Source: JAIUNP01 sp020161975 (GTDB taxonomy: Bacteria; Pseudomonadota; Alphaproteobacteria; Rhizobiales; Beijerinckiaceae). Taken from it: 64,000 bases of DNA. The first letter of the stretch is position 1, and each line of letters begins with the position of its first letter. The DNA lies in the NCBI GenBank assembly GCA_036745275.1, contig DAIOGK010000010.1:1-64000 (forward strand), written 5' to 3'. The position numbers and the translations under genes were made by a program. Of the stretch, positions 50,413-60,836 are shown in pieces. The notes beneath the pieces were generated by a model. It saw only the letters and a list, made by a program, of their open reading frames with translations, was not told the DNA's origin and did no database searches.

Positions 50413-52140
50413 TTGTTAGCAGGTGATTGCCCGACAGCGGGCCGGGGACTTGATTTGGGCATTGCAGATGGGGCTTTCGGCCTTTGGCTGACCGGCGGTT
50501 TCAGGGCAGTCGGTGTTGGCTTGCGCCGTGCGGCCCGCGGTTTCCGGCTACAGGTGCCCGAGCGTCTGCTGATTGCGCCGCAGGAACTGGTCGCAGGGGA
50601 TCCGGTCACGGCCCATGACATGGCCGATGGTCAGTTCCTGCTGGTGGGACGGACCGTGCAGGCGCAGGGGCGATCGATTTTCACGGTCGCGCCACCGAGC
50701 ATGACCTGGGCGCGAGCGCTGCACAGCTTTGCCTGGCTTTCCCATTTCCGTGAGGCCGAGGATCCCGTTGTACGGGGGCATGCGCGCAGTCTTGTCGCGG
50801 CCTGGCTGGACAATCGGGATGCCAGCACGAACCGTTCGGCCTGGCTGCCGGAGGTTGCGGCCCGGCGACTTCTGTCCTGGCTCAGCCAGTCGCCGCTGCT
50901 GCTGACGGATGCCGACCACGCCTTTTACCGCCGCTTCATGCGCGAACTCGCGCGCACCGCATTCAACTGCGAGATTGCGGCAGGGCAGAGCCGATTGGGG
51001 CTGGCACAACTCAACGCGGCGATTGCTTACGCGGCCTACACGCTGTGCGCGGACACACGCGAGCAGGAGTGGCGGCGGAGCACAAAGCTTCTGGTCAATG
51101 CGCTTGTCGGGACCGTTCTGGCCGATGGCGCGCCCGTGACGCGCAATCCGCAGGATGCTGTGGCGCTGGCCTCCGATCTGTTGCCATTGCGGACCGCCTA
51201 TACGGCACGGGGGCGCACGCCACCGCCGCAACTCCAGAGCGCGATCGAGCGGCTTCTGGGGTTCCTGCGGCTGATGCGCCATCCCTCCGGGGAACTCGCC
51301 CTGTTCAACGGGATGGGCGCAACGGAATTCGATACGGTCAGTGCCCTGCTCCAGTTCGAAGACGCGCGGGCTGCCATCCTGTCGGTGTCAGCGCCTTTCG
51401 GCGGCTATCATCGACTTGAGCGGGGCGCCATGACCGTGCTGGTCGATGTGGGAGCGGCGCCCGCGCGCGCCAATGCACTGGAAGCCCATGCGGGCCTTGC
51501 CAGTTTTGAAGTGTCGGTTGCGAGGGAACGGCTGTTTGTCAATTGCGGTGCGCCGCGGGCCGGCCTCGTGGACCTCCGTCAGGCGGTGCGGGAAACGGCT
51601 GCCCATAATGCACTGATGCTTGCGGGGGAATCCTCGGCCCGCTTTCGCCCTGTTCGCCGCATGGATGGCGGCATTGAACGGGCGCTGACCGAACCGCGTG
51701 ACCGGCCGGGTCTTGAACGCAAGGCCGAAGGCCTCGATGATGTCATCGTCATCGCCAATGAGGGACGGCTTTCGGAAAAGGGCATCCGACACGAACGGTC
51801 GTTGACGGTCGCAGGGGACGGCCTGTCGCTGCTCGGCGAGGATCTCGTCGAGATCGATCCCAAGCGCAGCCGGGCCGGGCTGGGGATGCTCGAATTGCGC
51901 TTCCATCTTCATCCGGACATCCTGCCACGGGCCGGGGTCGACGGCAGCCTTGTGCAGTTCCGGCTTGGCGATGGCAGCCACTGGGAATTCGAGGCTGGCG
52001 GGCTGGCGATCCAGATCGAGGATAGTATCTTCTTTGGCGGTCTTGCCAGCCAGCGCCGGACCCGACAGCTGGTCATCACGCTGCCCTGTTCGGATGTGAC
52101 GGTCATTTGGCGACTGTCGCGGCTCTCCGGCCCGGCGTGA
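50413..52140 (+). CDS. Heparinase II/III family protein
   Basis: The ~575-residue protein carries the heparinase II/III-like alpha/alpha toroid in its N-terminal half (PPSMTWARALHSFAWLSHFR, WLPEVAARRLLSWLSQSP) and a beta-sandwich C-terminal domain (QAVRETAAHNALMLAGESSARF, with the conserved H-N). The start is uncertain: TTG 50413 is the first start codon in frame and TTG 50455 is another. No signal peptide is obvious. It is the alphaproteobacterial member placed between rsmB and purH. The substrate is unknown; a polysaccharide lyase role is inferred from the family. Confidence 0.85.
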   Translation: MLAGDCPTAGRGLDLGIADGAFGLWLTGGFRAVGVGLRRAARGFRLQVPERLLIAPQELVAGDPVTAHDMADGQFLLVGRTVQAQGRSIFTVAPPSMTWARALHSFAWLSHFREAEDPVVRGHARSLVAAWLDNRDASTNRSAWLPEVAARRLLSWLSQSPLLLTDADHAFYRRFMRELARTAFNCEIAAGQSRLGLAQLNAAIAYAAYTLCADTREQEWRRSTKLLVNALVGTVLADGAPVTRNPQDAVALASDLLPLRTAYTARGRTPPPQLQSAIERLLGFLRLMRHPSGELALFNGMGATEFDTVSALLQFEDARAAILSVSAPFGGYHRLERGAMTVLVDVGAAPARANALEAHAGLASFEVSVARERLFVNCGAPRAGLVDLRQAVRETAAHNALMLAGESSARFRPVRRMDGGIERALTEPRDRPGLERKAEGLDDVIVIANEGRLSEKGIRHERSLTVAGDGLSLLGEDLVEIDPKRSRAGLGMLELRFHLHPDILPRAGVDGSLVQFRLGDGSHWEFEAGGLAIQIEDSIFFGGLASQRRTRQLVITLPCSDVTVIWRLSRLSGPA

Positions 52141-52242
52141 GAGAAAGCCCGGCGGCATCCATCTTTTTGGTCAAGCGCGGGTTGGCGAGCGCTGGCCCCG
52201 CGTGGTAGGGGCGGGCAGTTTTTCCCACTCTGGACCCCTGCC

Positions 52243-53835
52243 ATGCCCAGCACCCTCCGTACCGTTTCCCGCGCGCTCCTGTCGGTTTCCGACAAGTCCG
52301 GTCTGATCGATCTCGGCAAGGCGCTGGAAGGGCGTGACGTGGCACTTGTGTCCACCGGTGGCACCCATGCGGCCCTGAAGGCGGCAGGCTGCGCCGTCAG
52401 CGAGGTGTCCGATGTCACCGGCTTTCCTGAAATGATGGATGGCCGGGTAAAAACGCTGCATCCCAAGGTTCATGGCGGGCTGCTCGCCTTGCGCGGCGAT
52501 CCCGAGCATGAGGCGGCGCTCCTTGCTCATGACATTGCGCCGATCGACCTTCTCGTTGTCAATCTTTACCCGTTCGAGGCAACGGTCGCTGCGGGCAAGC
52601 CCTACGACGACTGCATCGAGAACATCGACATCGGCGGGCCTGCCATGATCCGCGCCGCCGCCAAGAACCATCGCGATGTCGTCGTCATCGTCGATGTTGA
52701 GGATTACGCGGCGCTTCTGGCCGAACTCGATGCCAACAACGGGGCGACAACGCTCGCCTTCCGCCGGAAGCTCGCTGCCAAGGCCTATGCGCGGACCGGC
52801 GCCTATGATGCGGCGATCTCGACCTGGTTTGCCGGCGAGCTTGGCCAGCGGACCCCCGATTATTTCGCACTCGGCGGGCGTCTGGCCGAACCGATGCGCT
52901 ATGGCGAAAATCCGCACCTCTCGGCGGGTTTTTATCGCTCGGGCGCACCGCGCTTCGGGGTCTCGACGGCGCGGCAGGTGCAAGGCAAGGCGCTGTCCTT
53001 CAACAACATCAACGACACGGACGCGGCGTTTGAGCTCGTCGCCGAGTTCGACCCCAACCGCACGGCGGCGGTTGCGATCATCAAGCATATGAACCCCTGT
53101 GGCGTTGCGGAAGGAGAAACCCTCATCGACGCCTATCAGAAGGCGCTGCGTTGCGATTCAGTGTCAGCCTTCGGCGGCATCGTTGCGCTCAACCGCACAC
53201 TGGATGCGGAGGCCGCGCGCGCCATCACCGAGATCTTCACCGAGGTCATCATCGCGCCCGATGCGACAGATGAGGCCATCCGTCTCGTGAAAGCCAAGAA
53301 GAACCTGCGCCTGCTGCTCACCGGCGGCCTGCCCGATCCGCGTGAGGCGGGACGTGCCGTGCGGACGGTTTCCGGCGGCTTCCTGCTTCAGGATCGTGAC
53401 AATGCCGTCGTTGATGACATGGATCTGCGTGTGGTGACGAAGCGCTCGCCCACGGCGCGGGAACTCGTCGATCTCAAGTTCGCCTTCCGAGTGGCCAAGC
53501 ACGTCAAATCAAACGCCATCGTCTATGCCAAGGATGGCGCGACGGTGGGCATCGGCGCCGGGCAGATGAGCCGGGTCGATTCCTCGCGGATCGCCGCCTG
53601 GAAGGCCGAGGAAGCCTCGCGCGCGGCAGGATTGTCCGAAACCATGGCCAAGGGCTCTGTGGTCGCCTCGGACGCGTTCTTTCCCTTTGCGGATGGCTTG
53701 CTGGCGGCAGCAGCAGCGGGCGCGACGGCAGTTATCCAGCCCGGCGGTTCGATGCGCGACAGCGAGGTGATCGCGGCGGCGGACGAGGCGGGGCTTGCCA
53801 TGGTACTGACGGGCATCCGCCATTTCCGGCATTGA
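52243..53835 (+). CDS. purH: Bifunctional AICAR formyltransferase/IMP cyclohydrolase
   Basis: PurH catalyses the last two steps of IMP synthesis. The 530-residue protein has an N-terminal MGS-like IMP cyclohydrolase domain ([53 protein letters not shown]). The AICAR transformylase domain contains KHMNPCG and [11 protein letters not shown]. Length and motifs are normal. The 102-base upstream gap has no clear riboswitch. A hairpin-like CCCTGCC/GGCAG region lies in the 52 bases before the convergent dehydrogenase stop. Confidence 0.95.
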   Translation: MPSTLRTVSRALLSVSDKSGLIDLGKALEGRDVALVSTGGTHAALKAAGCAVSEVSDVTGFPEMMDGRVKTLHPKVHGGLLALRGDPEHEAALLAHDIAPIDLLVVNLYPFEATVAAGKPYDDCIENIDIGGPAMIRAAAKNHRDVVVIVDVEDYAALLAELDANNGATTLAFRRKLAAKAYARTGAYDAAISTWFAGELGQRTPDYFALGGRLAEPMRYGENPHLSAGFYRSGAPRFGVSTARQVQGKALSFNNINDTDAAFELVAEFDPNRTAAVAIIKHMNPCGVAEGETLIDAYQKALRCDSVSAFGGIVALNRTLDAEAARAITEIFTEVIIAPDATDEAIRLVKAKKNLRLLLTGGLPDPREAGRAVRTVSGGFLLQDRDNAVVDDMDLRVVTKRSPTARELVDLKFAFRVAKHVKSNAIVYAKDGATVGIGAGQMSRVDSSRIAAWKAEEASRAAGLSETMAKGSVVASDAFFPFADGLLAAAAAGATAVIQPGGSMRDSEVIAAADEAGLAMVLTGIRHFRH

Positions 53836-53887
53836 TCGGGCCCCCTGCCCTTGAAACCAAAGGCAGAGGGTGGGTCGCACGGCACTG

Positions 53888-56800
53888 CTACTGCCGCGCG
53901 AGATCGCCGATCAGGCTCGCGGCGATGGTGACACGCGACGGGGTGAGCGGGCCTGTCAGCAGATCGACCAGCGCCAGATTGTTGCGGGCGAGCGCTTCAG
54001 CACGGGCTGTTGCATAAGCCTCGACCCCCGCCGCACCGGTGCCGTGCCGAGCAATGACGGTGGCGGCAATCTCCCGCAGGGCAACATCGCCGCTGTCGAG
54101 TGCGCGCTCGATGGCAAGGCGGTCGAAACGGTCCGGGCTGTCGATCTGCCTGGCGGCCTCGTGGATGCGGGCAACGCCAAGGCGATCGGAGAGGCTGCCA
54201 AGCGTCTGCAGGGCCTGCTCGATCGAGGTTCCGGCGCGTTCCGCCAGCAGGACAGCATCCTGTACGGCGGCCAGCGCCGGCAGGCTCGCCAGAGCGGTGG
54301 CGAGCGGCTTTGGCACGCCGGCGGCTTCAAGATCCGGCGCTTTTGCCGGGCTGAGGGTGGCGCGCGCCGCTTCGACCCCGCGCGCAAAGCGTTCGACATG
54401 CGGACTGAGTGCACCGGACAGGTCGACATTGCGCAAGAACCATTCCATGCGCGCAAGCAGCGTTTCCTGCACGCGGGCGTAGAGGTCGAGTTGCAGTGCG
54501 CCGGGGATTTTGGTGTCGAGCGCATCAATGGCGTTGTTGAGATCGAGCAGGCGGAAGGAATCGCGGGTGAGGGCATAGGCCGCCGCGATTTCCGGTGCAT
54601 CGCGTCCGGTCAGTTCCGCGAGCTGGGCGATGGCAGCAGGACCACAGCGATTGATGACGATGTTCGACAGTTGCGTTGCAATGATATCGCGGCGCAGGCG
54701 GTGCGCCTTTACATCGCCGCCGAAGCGATCTCGCAGCTTCTGCGGGAAGTAACGGTCGAGTTCGTCGGCGAAATAGGGATCGTCCGGCACCTTCGAGGTC
54801 AAAAGGTCATCGAAGAAGGTGAGCTTGGCATAGGCCAACAGCACCGCGATTTCCGGTCGTGTCGCGCCCTGGCCTGCCGCCATTCGCCGGGCGATCTCGG
54901 CATTGCTGGGCAGATACTCCACGGCCCGGTCGAGGCGTCCGCGTGCTTCGAGCGCCTGCATCTGGCTTTGCAACTCGCCAAGGCTGGCCGCTCCCCGCCG
55001 CTCGACCAGTGAAATCGCCAGCGACTGGAGATAGTTGTTGCGCAGCACGAGCGATGTGACGTCGCCGGTCATGTCGGCCAGGAGGCTGTTGCGGTCCTTG
55101 TCGGTCAGGCGCTTGTCCGCCACGGGGCGGGCAAGCGCAATCTTGAGGTTTACCTCGACGTCGGAGGTGTTGACGCCCGCCGAATTGTCGATGGCGTCGG
55201 TATTGAGCCTGACGCCGTGCTGGGCGGCCTCGATGCGTCCACGTTGGGTGCAGCCGAGGTTGGCGCCCTCGCCAATGATGCGGCAGTTGAGATCGGCGCC
55301 GGTGATGCGGATGGCATCATTGGCGCGGTCGCCCGCCTGGGCGTCGGTTTCGGTGGTGGCTCGGATATAGGTGCCGATGCCGCCGAACCAGAGAAGGTCG
55401 ACCTTTGCCTTCAGGATGGCGGTCATCACCTCCTGCGGGGTGGCGCGTTCGACGGCAAGGCCGAGGACGGCGCGGACTTCCGGCGAAAGCGGGATGTCCT
55501 TGGCGCTGCGCGGATAGATGCCGCCGCCCTTCGAGATCAGCGCCTTGTCGTAATCCTGCCAGCTCGAACGTGGCAGGTTGAACAGGCGTTGGCGTTCGGC
55601 CAGCGCCTTTGCAATGTCCGGCGCGGGATCGAGGAAGATGTCGCGATGGTCGAAGGCAGCCACCAGCCGGATCGCAGGGGACAACAACATGCCGTTGCCG
55701 AAAACGTCGCCGGACATGTCGCCCACACCGGCGACCGTGAAGGGCGTTGTCTGGATGTCGATGTCGATCTCGCGGAAATGGCGCTTCACGCATTCCCAGG
55801 CGCCGCGCGCCGTGATGCCCATTTTCTTGTGGTCATAGCCCTGCGAGCCGCCGGAGGCGAAGGCATCGCCGAGCCAGAAGTGCCGGTCGAGCGAGATCGA
55901 ATTGGCGGTGTCGGAGAAGGTGGCCGTGCCCTTGTCGGCTGCCACCACGAGATAGGGATCGTCGGGGTCCAGCCGGACGACGGCGGGCGGCGGGATGATC
56001 GCCGTGCCGTCGATATTGTCCGTCAGGTCAAGCAGTGCGTCGATGAAGACCTTGTAGCTTTCCGTGCCCTCCTTCATCCAGGCATCGCGATCGCCGGGGG
56101 GTGGCAGGCGTTTGGGTACAAAGCCGCCCTTGGCGCCCACGGGTACGATCACCGCGTTCTTCACCTGCTGGGCTTTGACGAGGCCGAGGATCTCGGTGCG
56201 GAAATCCATGGGCCGATCGGACCAGCGCAGACCGCCGCGCGCTACCTTGCCGAAGCGCATGTGTACGCCGTCGACCCGCGGGGAATGCACCGAAATCTCA
56301 TAGGCCGGGCGTGGCAGCGGCAGGGCGTCCACGGCCCTGGCATCGAATTTGAATGCCATGGCCGGGCGATGGCTGCCGTCCGCATCGGTCTGGTAGACGT
56401 TTGTGCGCAGGGTCGAGCGGATCAGGTTGAGATAGCGGCGGAAGATGCGATCCTCGTCAATGTTCGAGACCGCTTCGAGGGCCGTTTCGATGCCGGCGGC
56501 GATGGTCTCGCCCGCTGCTTGCCGCCCTGCGCGATCATCGGTGACAGGCGGGGCGAAACGGGCATTGAACAGCGCTTTGAGTTGCCCGGTCAGTGCCGGG
56601 TATTTTGCCAGGACATCGGCGATGTAATCATGGCCAAAGGGCGCGCCGATCTGGCGCAGATAGAGCGCATAGGCCCGAAACACCATGGCCTCGCGCCAGG
56701 TCAGGTCCGCTTCGGTGACGAGTGCGTTGAAGCGATCAGATTCGGTCTCGCCATCGAGCAGCGCCATCAGCGCCGCTTCGAGGCGTCCTTCGAAGGCTGC

Positions 56801-58633
56801 AACATCGATTTCGCCACCCCGGGTCCGCTCGATGGTCATGTCGTGAATGAAGACGGGTGTTGGGTCCTCGCCTGCCGGCAGGATGCGGTAGGTCCGTTCG
56901 TTGTTGACGGTAAAGCCGAGGTTTTCAAGCATCGGCACGCGGCGGGACAGCGTGAGCGACTGGCCATAGGCAAAGACCTTGAGACTGACCCGCGCGCCCT
57001 GATCGCCCTGCTTGTGGTAAGCATCGATCGCATGGGGGTGGGCGCGGGACAGGCCGTCGATGATGCGGATGTCGGACAGGGCCTCGTCGGTCGTGAAGGC
57101 CTCGCGATAGGCGGCGCCGAACGCATCGGCGTAACGGCTTGCCAGAAGCGCGCCCCCATCCGCCACAGGCAAGGCGTGGAGGGTTGATCGCAGCTTGTCG
57201 CTCCAGGTGCGGATGATGTCGGCGATGCCCGCCTCGACCGCGTCCTGTTCAACCTTCGGCGTCGTGCCCTGGTCGCGACCGATGATGAAATGGGTGCGGA
57301 CGAGCGGGCCTTCTGGATAGTATGGAATGGCGGCGGAGACACGGCCCTCGAAGGTGTGCGCCAGAAACTCGCCGATCCGGATACGCACAGAGGTGTCGTA
57401 ACGGTCTTTCGGCACGAAAACGAGGATCGAGACGAAACGATCGAAACGGTCGGCCCGGACGAGGGCGCGGACGCGCGGACGCTCGATCAGCCCCATCGCA
57501 TCCATCGAGAAACGGTAGAGCGTATCCCGGTCGAGCTGGAAGAGTTCGTCGCGCGGATAGTTCTCCAGCACGTTCATCAGTGCCTTGCCTGAATGCGAGG
57601 TTGGGTCAAACCCGGCCTTTTGCATCACCTGCGCCACCTTGTGGCGGATATAGGGGATGGCTCGCGTCGAGACCGTGTAGGCTGTCGAAGTGAAGAGGCC
57701 GACAAGACGCATCTCACCTTCAAGCCGGCCATTGGTGCCGATCAGCTTGACGCCGATATAATCCATATGGACCCGGCGATGGATGGTGGAGCGCACGTTC
57801 GCCTTGGCGATGATGAGGGCCGAATGCTCTTTCAGGAAGGCGCGAATCTCGGGCGTCATCACCACGAAATCACTGCCTCGCCGGAGCACCTTCACCTCAG
57901 GATCGGACAGAATCCCCAGCCCTTCGCCCGGAACGGGGTCGCCATCGAGGTCCGGGAACCGGTATTCGCGCAGGCCGAGGAAGGCGAAATTGTCGGCGAG
58001 CAGCCAATCGAGGAACTGCACAGCCTCGGCGATTTCGTCCGCCGGCAGCATGGGCGGGTTTTCACGATAGCGGCGCGCAACCTCGGCTAGGCGTTCGCGC
58101 ATTGCCTTCCAATCGCGCACGGCAAGCTGCACGTCGGTGTAGATGCGTTGCAGCGTGGCGACAAGGCGGTCTCTCAACGCCTGATCGGCGATCGTGGCGA
58201 GATGGATATGGATCAGGCTTTCGCGGGAAAAGTCGCCAGTGTCCGCTGCGCCGGCAATACCGCCGAGGGCGGTGATCTCACCACCAGTGTTCCTTTTCAC
58301 GGCAAGCACCGGATGGGCGACGAGCCGGACATCGAGGCCCTGATCGTTCAGTTCCGCAAGCGTTGAGGCAAGCAGGAACGGCATGTCGTCATTCACCGCC
58401 TCAAGGATCGTGAGCGGTGTGCCGTCGGCGGTCACGGTGTCGGTGAGGCGGATGTCGGCCTTGCCGGCCTCGCGCTTGCTGAAGCGCTCAAGTGCGCTCG
58501 CCGCGATGGCGTGGCGTGATTCGGTGGATAGTGCGGCAAGGTCTTCCGCGACCACCCGGCCGAATAACATGGTCTCGAACGCTGATGTCAGCATCGCCTC
58601 CGCGCTGGTCTGGCGCGCATTCATTCCGGGCAT
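53888..58633 (-). CDS. gdhB: NAD-specific glutamate dehydrogenase (large, ~180 kDa type)
   Basis: The product is 1,581 residues from the ATG at 58633, chosen because GAGGAG lies 6 bases upstream; an in-frame ATG at 58651 would add 6 residues. It is the PF05088 type found in alphaproteobacteria and Pseudomonas, about three times the size of the small hexameric enzymes. N-terminal regulatory ACT-like regions precede the catalytic part, which contains [19 protein letters not shown] and [13 protein letters not shown] at about 770-830, then [12 protein letters not shown] and [11 protein letters not shown]. It oxidatively deaminates glutamate to 2-oxoglutarate for catabolism. The 5' end is divergent from the AhpD-like gene. 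Confidence 0.93.
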   Translation of the reverse strand: MPGMNARQTSAEAMLTSAFETMLFGRVVAEDLAALSTESRHAIAASALERFSKREAGKADIRLTDTVTADGTPLTILEAVNDDMPFLLASTLAELNDQGLDVRLVAHPVLAVKRNTGGEITALGGIAGAADTGDFSRESLIHIHLATIADQALRDRLVATLQRIYTDVQLAVRDWKAMRERLAEVARRYRENPPMLPADEIAEAVQFLDWLLADNFAFLGLREYRFPDLDGDPVPGEGLGILSDPEVKVLRRGSDFVVMTPEIRAFLKEHSALIIAKANVRSTIHRRVHMDYIGVKLIGTNGRLEGEMRLVGLFTSTAYTVSTRAIPYIRHKVAQVMQKAGFDPTSHSGKALMNVLENYPRDELFQLDRDTLYRFSMDAMGLIERPRVRALVRADRFDRFVSILVFVPKDRYDTSVRIRIGEFLAHTFEGRVSAAIPYYPEGPLVRTHFIIGRDQGTTPKVEQDAVEAGIADIIRTWSDKLRSTLHALPVADGGALLASRYADAFGAAYREAFTTDEALSDIRIIDGLSRAHPHAIDAYHKQGDQGARVSLKVFAYGQSLTLSRRVPMLENLGFTVNNERTYRILPAGEDPTPVFIHDMTIERTRGGEIDVAAFEGRLEAALMALLDGETESDRFNALVTEADLTWREAMVFRAYALYLRQIGAPFGHDYIADVLAKYPALTGQLKALFNARFAPPVTDDRAGRQAAGETIAAGIETALEAVSNIDEDRIFRRYLNLIRSTLRTNVYQTDADGSHRPAMAFKFDARAVDALPLPRPAYEISVHSPRVDGVHMRFGKVARGGLRWSDRPMDFRTEILGLVKAQQVKNAVIVPVGAKGGFVPKRLPPPGDRDAWMKEGTESYKVFIDALLDLTDNIDGTAIIPPPAVVRLDPDDPYLVVAADKGTATFSDTANSISLDRHFWLGDAFASGGSQGYDHKKMGITARGAWECVKRHFREIDIDIQTTPFTVAGVGDMSGDVFGNGMLLSPAIRLVAAFDHRDIFLDPAPDIAKALAERQRLFNLPRSSWQDYDKALISKGGGIYPRSAKDIPLSPEVRAVLGLAVERATPQEVMTAILKAKVDLLWFGGIGTYIRATTETDAQAGDRANDAIRITGADLNCRIIGEGANLGCTQRGRIEAAQHGVRLNTDAIDNSAGVNTSDVEVNLKIALARPVADKRLTDKDRNSLLADMTGDVTSLVLRNNYLQSLAISLVERRGAASLGELQSQMQALEARGRLDRAVEYLPSNAEIARRMAAGQGATRPEIAVLLAYAKLTFFDDLLTSKVPDDPYFADELDRYFPQKLRDRFGGDVKAHRLRRDIIATQLSNIVINRCGPAAIAQLAELTGRDAPEIAAAYALTRDSFRLLDLNNAIDALDTKIPGALQLDLYARVQETLLARMEWFLRNVDLSGALSPHVERFARGVEAARATLSPAKAPDLEAAGVPKPLATALASLPALAAVQDAVLLAERAGTSIEQALQTLGSLSDRLGVARIHEAARQIDSPDRFDRLAIERALDSGDVALREIAATVIARHGTGAAGVEAYATARAEALARNNLALVDLLTGPLTPSRVTIAASLIGDLARQ

Positions 58634-58720
58634 TTCATTCTCCTCACCCATCTATGACCAAAGTCTAACTCTTCGCATGAGAAGGGCAATTGCTTGTTTT
58701 TGAGGCAGCGTCGGTTCACG

Positions 58721-58739
58721 CTCCTGTTTTCAACAGGAG
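58721..58739 (+). promoter_or_regulatory. Stem-loop enclosing the AhpD-like gene's ribosome-binding site
   Basis: CTCCTGTT (58721-58728) pairs perfectly with AACAGGAG (58732-58739) around the loop TTC. The 3' arm contains the Shine-Dalgarno AGGAG, 7 bases before the ATG at 58747. In RNA this could block ribosome access and be opened by temperature or a ligand. As DNA it is also a palindrome suitable for a repressor. Confidence 0.5.
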
Positions 58740-58746
58740 ACAGGCG

Positions 58747-59328
58747 ATGGCTGACAAGAGTGATGAACGAGAACGGGTGACGGCGCTCGATCTGGCCGAG
58801 GCGGAGTTGTCGCCGGCCAATGCCGCCTATTTCGACAAATGCCGGGAAAAACTGGGCTTTGTGCCGAATGTCCTGACGGCCTATGCCCATGACATGGCCA
58901 AGCTCGATGCGTTTGCAGGCATGTATAATGATCTGATGCTGGCGCCGTCCGGCCTCAGCAAGCTGGAACGCGAAATGATCGCAGTGGCGGTTTCAGCAGA
59001 GAATCGCTGCTTTTATTGTCTCACCGCCCATGGCGCTGCCGTTCGCCAATTGTCGGGGAATCCGGTTCTTGGCGAAATGCTGGTGATGAATTACCGCGCG
59101 GCGGATCTTCCCCTGCGGCAGCGACGGATGCTCGATTTTGCGGTCAAAGTAACGCTGCACCCGGCTGAAATCGAGGAGGTGGACCGGCAGCTTCTGCGCG
59201 AAGCCGGGCTGAGCGAAAAGGACATCTGGGATGTTGCGGCGGTCGCAGCCTTCTTCAACATGTCAAATCGCATGGCCTCGGCCGTGGATATGCGCCCGAA
59301 CCCCGAGTATCATGCGCAGGCGCGATAG
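58747..59328 (+). CDS. AhpD-like peroxidase-related carboxymuconolactone decarboxylase family protein
   Basis: The product is 193 residues from the ATG at 58747 with AGGAG upstream; an earlier ATG at 58690 lacks one. The AhpD-type redox motif C88-F-Y-C91-x3-H95 (NRCFYCLTAHG) is intact. The C-terminal part has the peroxidase-related-enzyme pattern (EKDIWDVAAVAAFFNMSNRMASA). The family supports peroxide reduction through a cysteine pair. It is divergent from the glutamate dehydrogenase gene. Expression may be controlled by the hairpin over its ribosome-binding site. Confidence 0.88.
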   Translation: MADKSDERERVTALDLAEAELSPANAAYFDKCREKLGFVPNVLTAYAHDMAKLDAFAGMYNDLMLAPSGLSKLEREMIAVAVSAENRCFYCLTAHGAAVRQLSGNPVLGEMLVMNYRAADLPLRQRRMLDFAVKVTLHPAEIEEVDRQLLREAGLSEKDIWDVAAVAAFFNMSNRMASAVDMRPNPEYHAQAR

Positions 59329-59346
59329 CCTCCGGTGCAAAGAAAA

Positions 59347-59375
59347 GGCGGCCAGCCCGGGCAAGGCTGGCCGCC
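59347..59375. terminator. Strong 11-bp hairpin after the AhpD-like gene
   Basis: GGCGGCCAGCC (59347-59357) and GGCTGGCCGCC (59365-59375) pair perfectly around a 7-base loop, 19 bases after the stop. No T-run follows on the plus strand, but the flank read on the minus strand is CTTTTC, so it may work better in the opposite direction or by another mechanism. The rest of the 326-base gap to 59655 shows no gene or RNA that I recognise. Confidence 0.55.
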
Positions 59376-59654
59376 AAAGCCTGTGACGATCTTACGCGGT
59401 CTCCCGATCCGGGGGGCTGGGGGGCGTACAAGAACCGGACCCGAGCGACCATCAATCACGGCATGGGAGCGTTATTGCAGGGCTCCGTGTCCGCGACATG
59501 ATCAAAACAAGGCAAAATTGGGAAATCGACAGGCCTTGGCTACACCCCCCCCGAAATGGTCCGGACTTGCCAGTCCGGCGGGATGGGGCGATGCTTGCGA
59601 CTCATTCCAAGGCCGGTCTGATTTCGGGGCCGGTGGGCCAGTGCGGAGAATGGC

Positions 59655-60017
59655 ATGGCGGATGGTGAGGGAGCAAAGGAGGGGGCGGTTGTGATCCCCT
59701 TTGCGGCGCAGCGCGCGCCGGAGCGGGTGGTGTTCACCCGTGCGGAGCTTCAGCAAATTCTCATCGTCTACGGTCGCAAGGTCGCCGCCGGGGAGTGGCG
59801 TGACTATGCGCTCGATTTCGGACGGGAGACTGCGACCTTTGCGATTTTCCGCAGGGCTTCGGAGCAGCCACTCTACCGCGTCATCAAGACCCCCAAGCTG
59901 GCCGCGCGGCAGGGGGCGTTCTCCGTCGTTGAGGGCGCGGGTTATGTGCTGCGCCGGGGTCACGACCTGATGCGGGTATTGATGGTGCTGGAGCGTCCGA
60001 GCCGGTCTACGGTCTGA
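59655..60017 (+). CDS. DUF2794 family protein
   Basis: The 120-residue protein matches DUF2794, a small alphaproteobacterial family: VVFTRAELQQILIVYGRKVAAGEWRDYALDF and FAIFRRASEQPLYRVIKTP are the conserved core. No signal or membrane segment. Function unknown. GGAG precedes the ATG. It stands alone between convergent dedA and the AhpD-like gene. Confidence 0.85.
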   Translation: MADGEGAKEGAVVIPFAAQRAPERVVFTRAELQQILIVYGRKVAAGEWRDYALDFGRETATFAIFRRASEQPLYRVIKTPKLAARQGAFSVVEGAGYVLRRGHDLMRVLMVLERPSRSTV

Positions 60018-60036
60018 GTGCGCGGTGGCGTCTTTG

Positions 60037-60681
60037 TCAGCCGGTTCCGCCCGGTGGCCGGGATGTGGCTGTGGGCCGGAACAGGGTAACGGCCAGCCCG
60101 AGAACGATTGCGATTCCGGCGAGGGTCAGCCAGCCATGGGCCTTGTGGAGTGCGCTTTTATGCAGGGCTTGTCCCAAAAGGGCACTGCCGCCGATGTGTG
60201 ATACTGCCCAGACGGCGGCGGAGCTGAGGTTCGCCACATAGAACTCGTACGGTTTCAAGCCTGCCACGCCTGCGGAAACCGGTACGATGGCGCGCACACC
60301 GGGCAGAAACCTTGCGATGAAGACACTTCTCGTACCATAGCGGTCGAAAAAGGCCTGCCCCTTGCCGATCAGTTCGGGATGGCGGGAGAAGGGCCAGATG
60401 CTGCCAAGATCGGTGCGATGGCTGTAGCCGATCCAGTAGGACAGGCCGTCACTGGCGCTGGCCCCCAAGAAGCCGGCGATGATGAGGGGCCAGACCGGCA
60501 TGTTCGCGGCGCCCATGGCGGCGGCTATGGCCAGAATGGCCGTCGTGCCGGGAAAGAACGCGCCTACGACGATGATGGCTTCGGAAAAGGCGGCGATCGC
60601 AACGAACAGGGCGACAAGCCACTGGTTCATTCCGGCAAAAGCCAGCAGTGAATGGACGGTCGATTCCACCCAGCTTGTCAC
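60037..60681 (-). CDS. DedA family membrane protein
   Basis: The 214-residue inner-membrane protein has the DedA/SNARE-associated pattern: FFPGTTAILAIAAAMG in the re-entrant loop, GASASDGLSYWIGY, and FIARFLPGVRAIVPVSAGVA. About five hydrophobic segments are visible. DedA proteins are lipid (undecaprenyl phosphate or phospholipid) translocases linked to the proton gradient. The length is normal. Divergent from the FUSC gene at 60837. Confidence 0.9.
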   Translation of the reverse strand: MTSWVESTVHSLLAFAGMNQWLVALFVAIAAFSEAIIVVGAFFPGTTAILAIAAAMGAANMPVWPLIIAGFLGASASDGLSYWIGYSHRTDLGSIWPFSRHPELIGKGQAFFDRYGTRSVFIARFLPGVRAIVPVSAGVAGLKPYEFYVANLSSAAVWAVSHIGGSALLGQALHKSALHKAHGWLTLAGIAIVLGLAVTLFRPTATSRPPGGTG

Positions 60682-60836
60682 GATCGATCCCAGCCCTCAG
60701 GCCATCATGGCCAACGAGGGTCCCTACACCTGATTCGCGCGGCCGGTCATCAGTCCGCTTGACGCAAATTGATCCGAAAGAAAGATTGCAGACCGTGCGG
60801 GCGCTCGCTCGTCGTGCTCACATCCCGGTGCCTGAA

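Noticed and set aside
52141..52242. ZTP (pfl) riboswitch upstream of purH
   Set aside because: I looked for the characteristic paired G/C-rich conserved blocks and could not find them in the 102-base leader.
53836..53887. Clear bidirectional terminator between purH and gdhB
   Set aside because: CCCTGCC and GGCAGAGGG can pair imperfectly, but mismatches and lack of T-runs on both sides make a firm call unjustified.
55217..57187. 656-codon open frame on the plus strand inside the glutamate dehydrogenase region
   Set aside because: It is antisense to the real gdhB coding sequence; GC-rich third positions keep the opposite frame open. It shows no family resemblance, and the gdhB frame has clear conserved motifs throughout.
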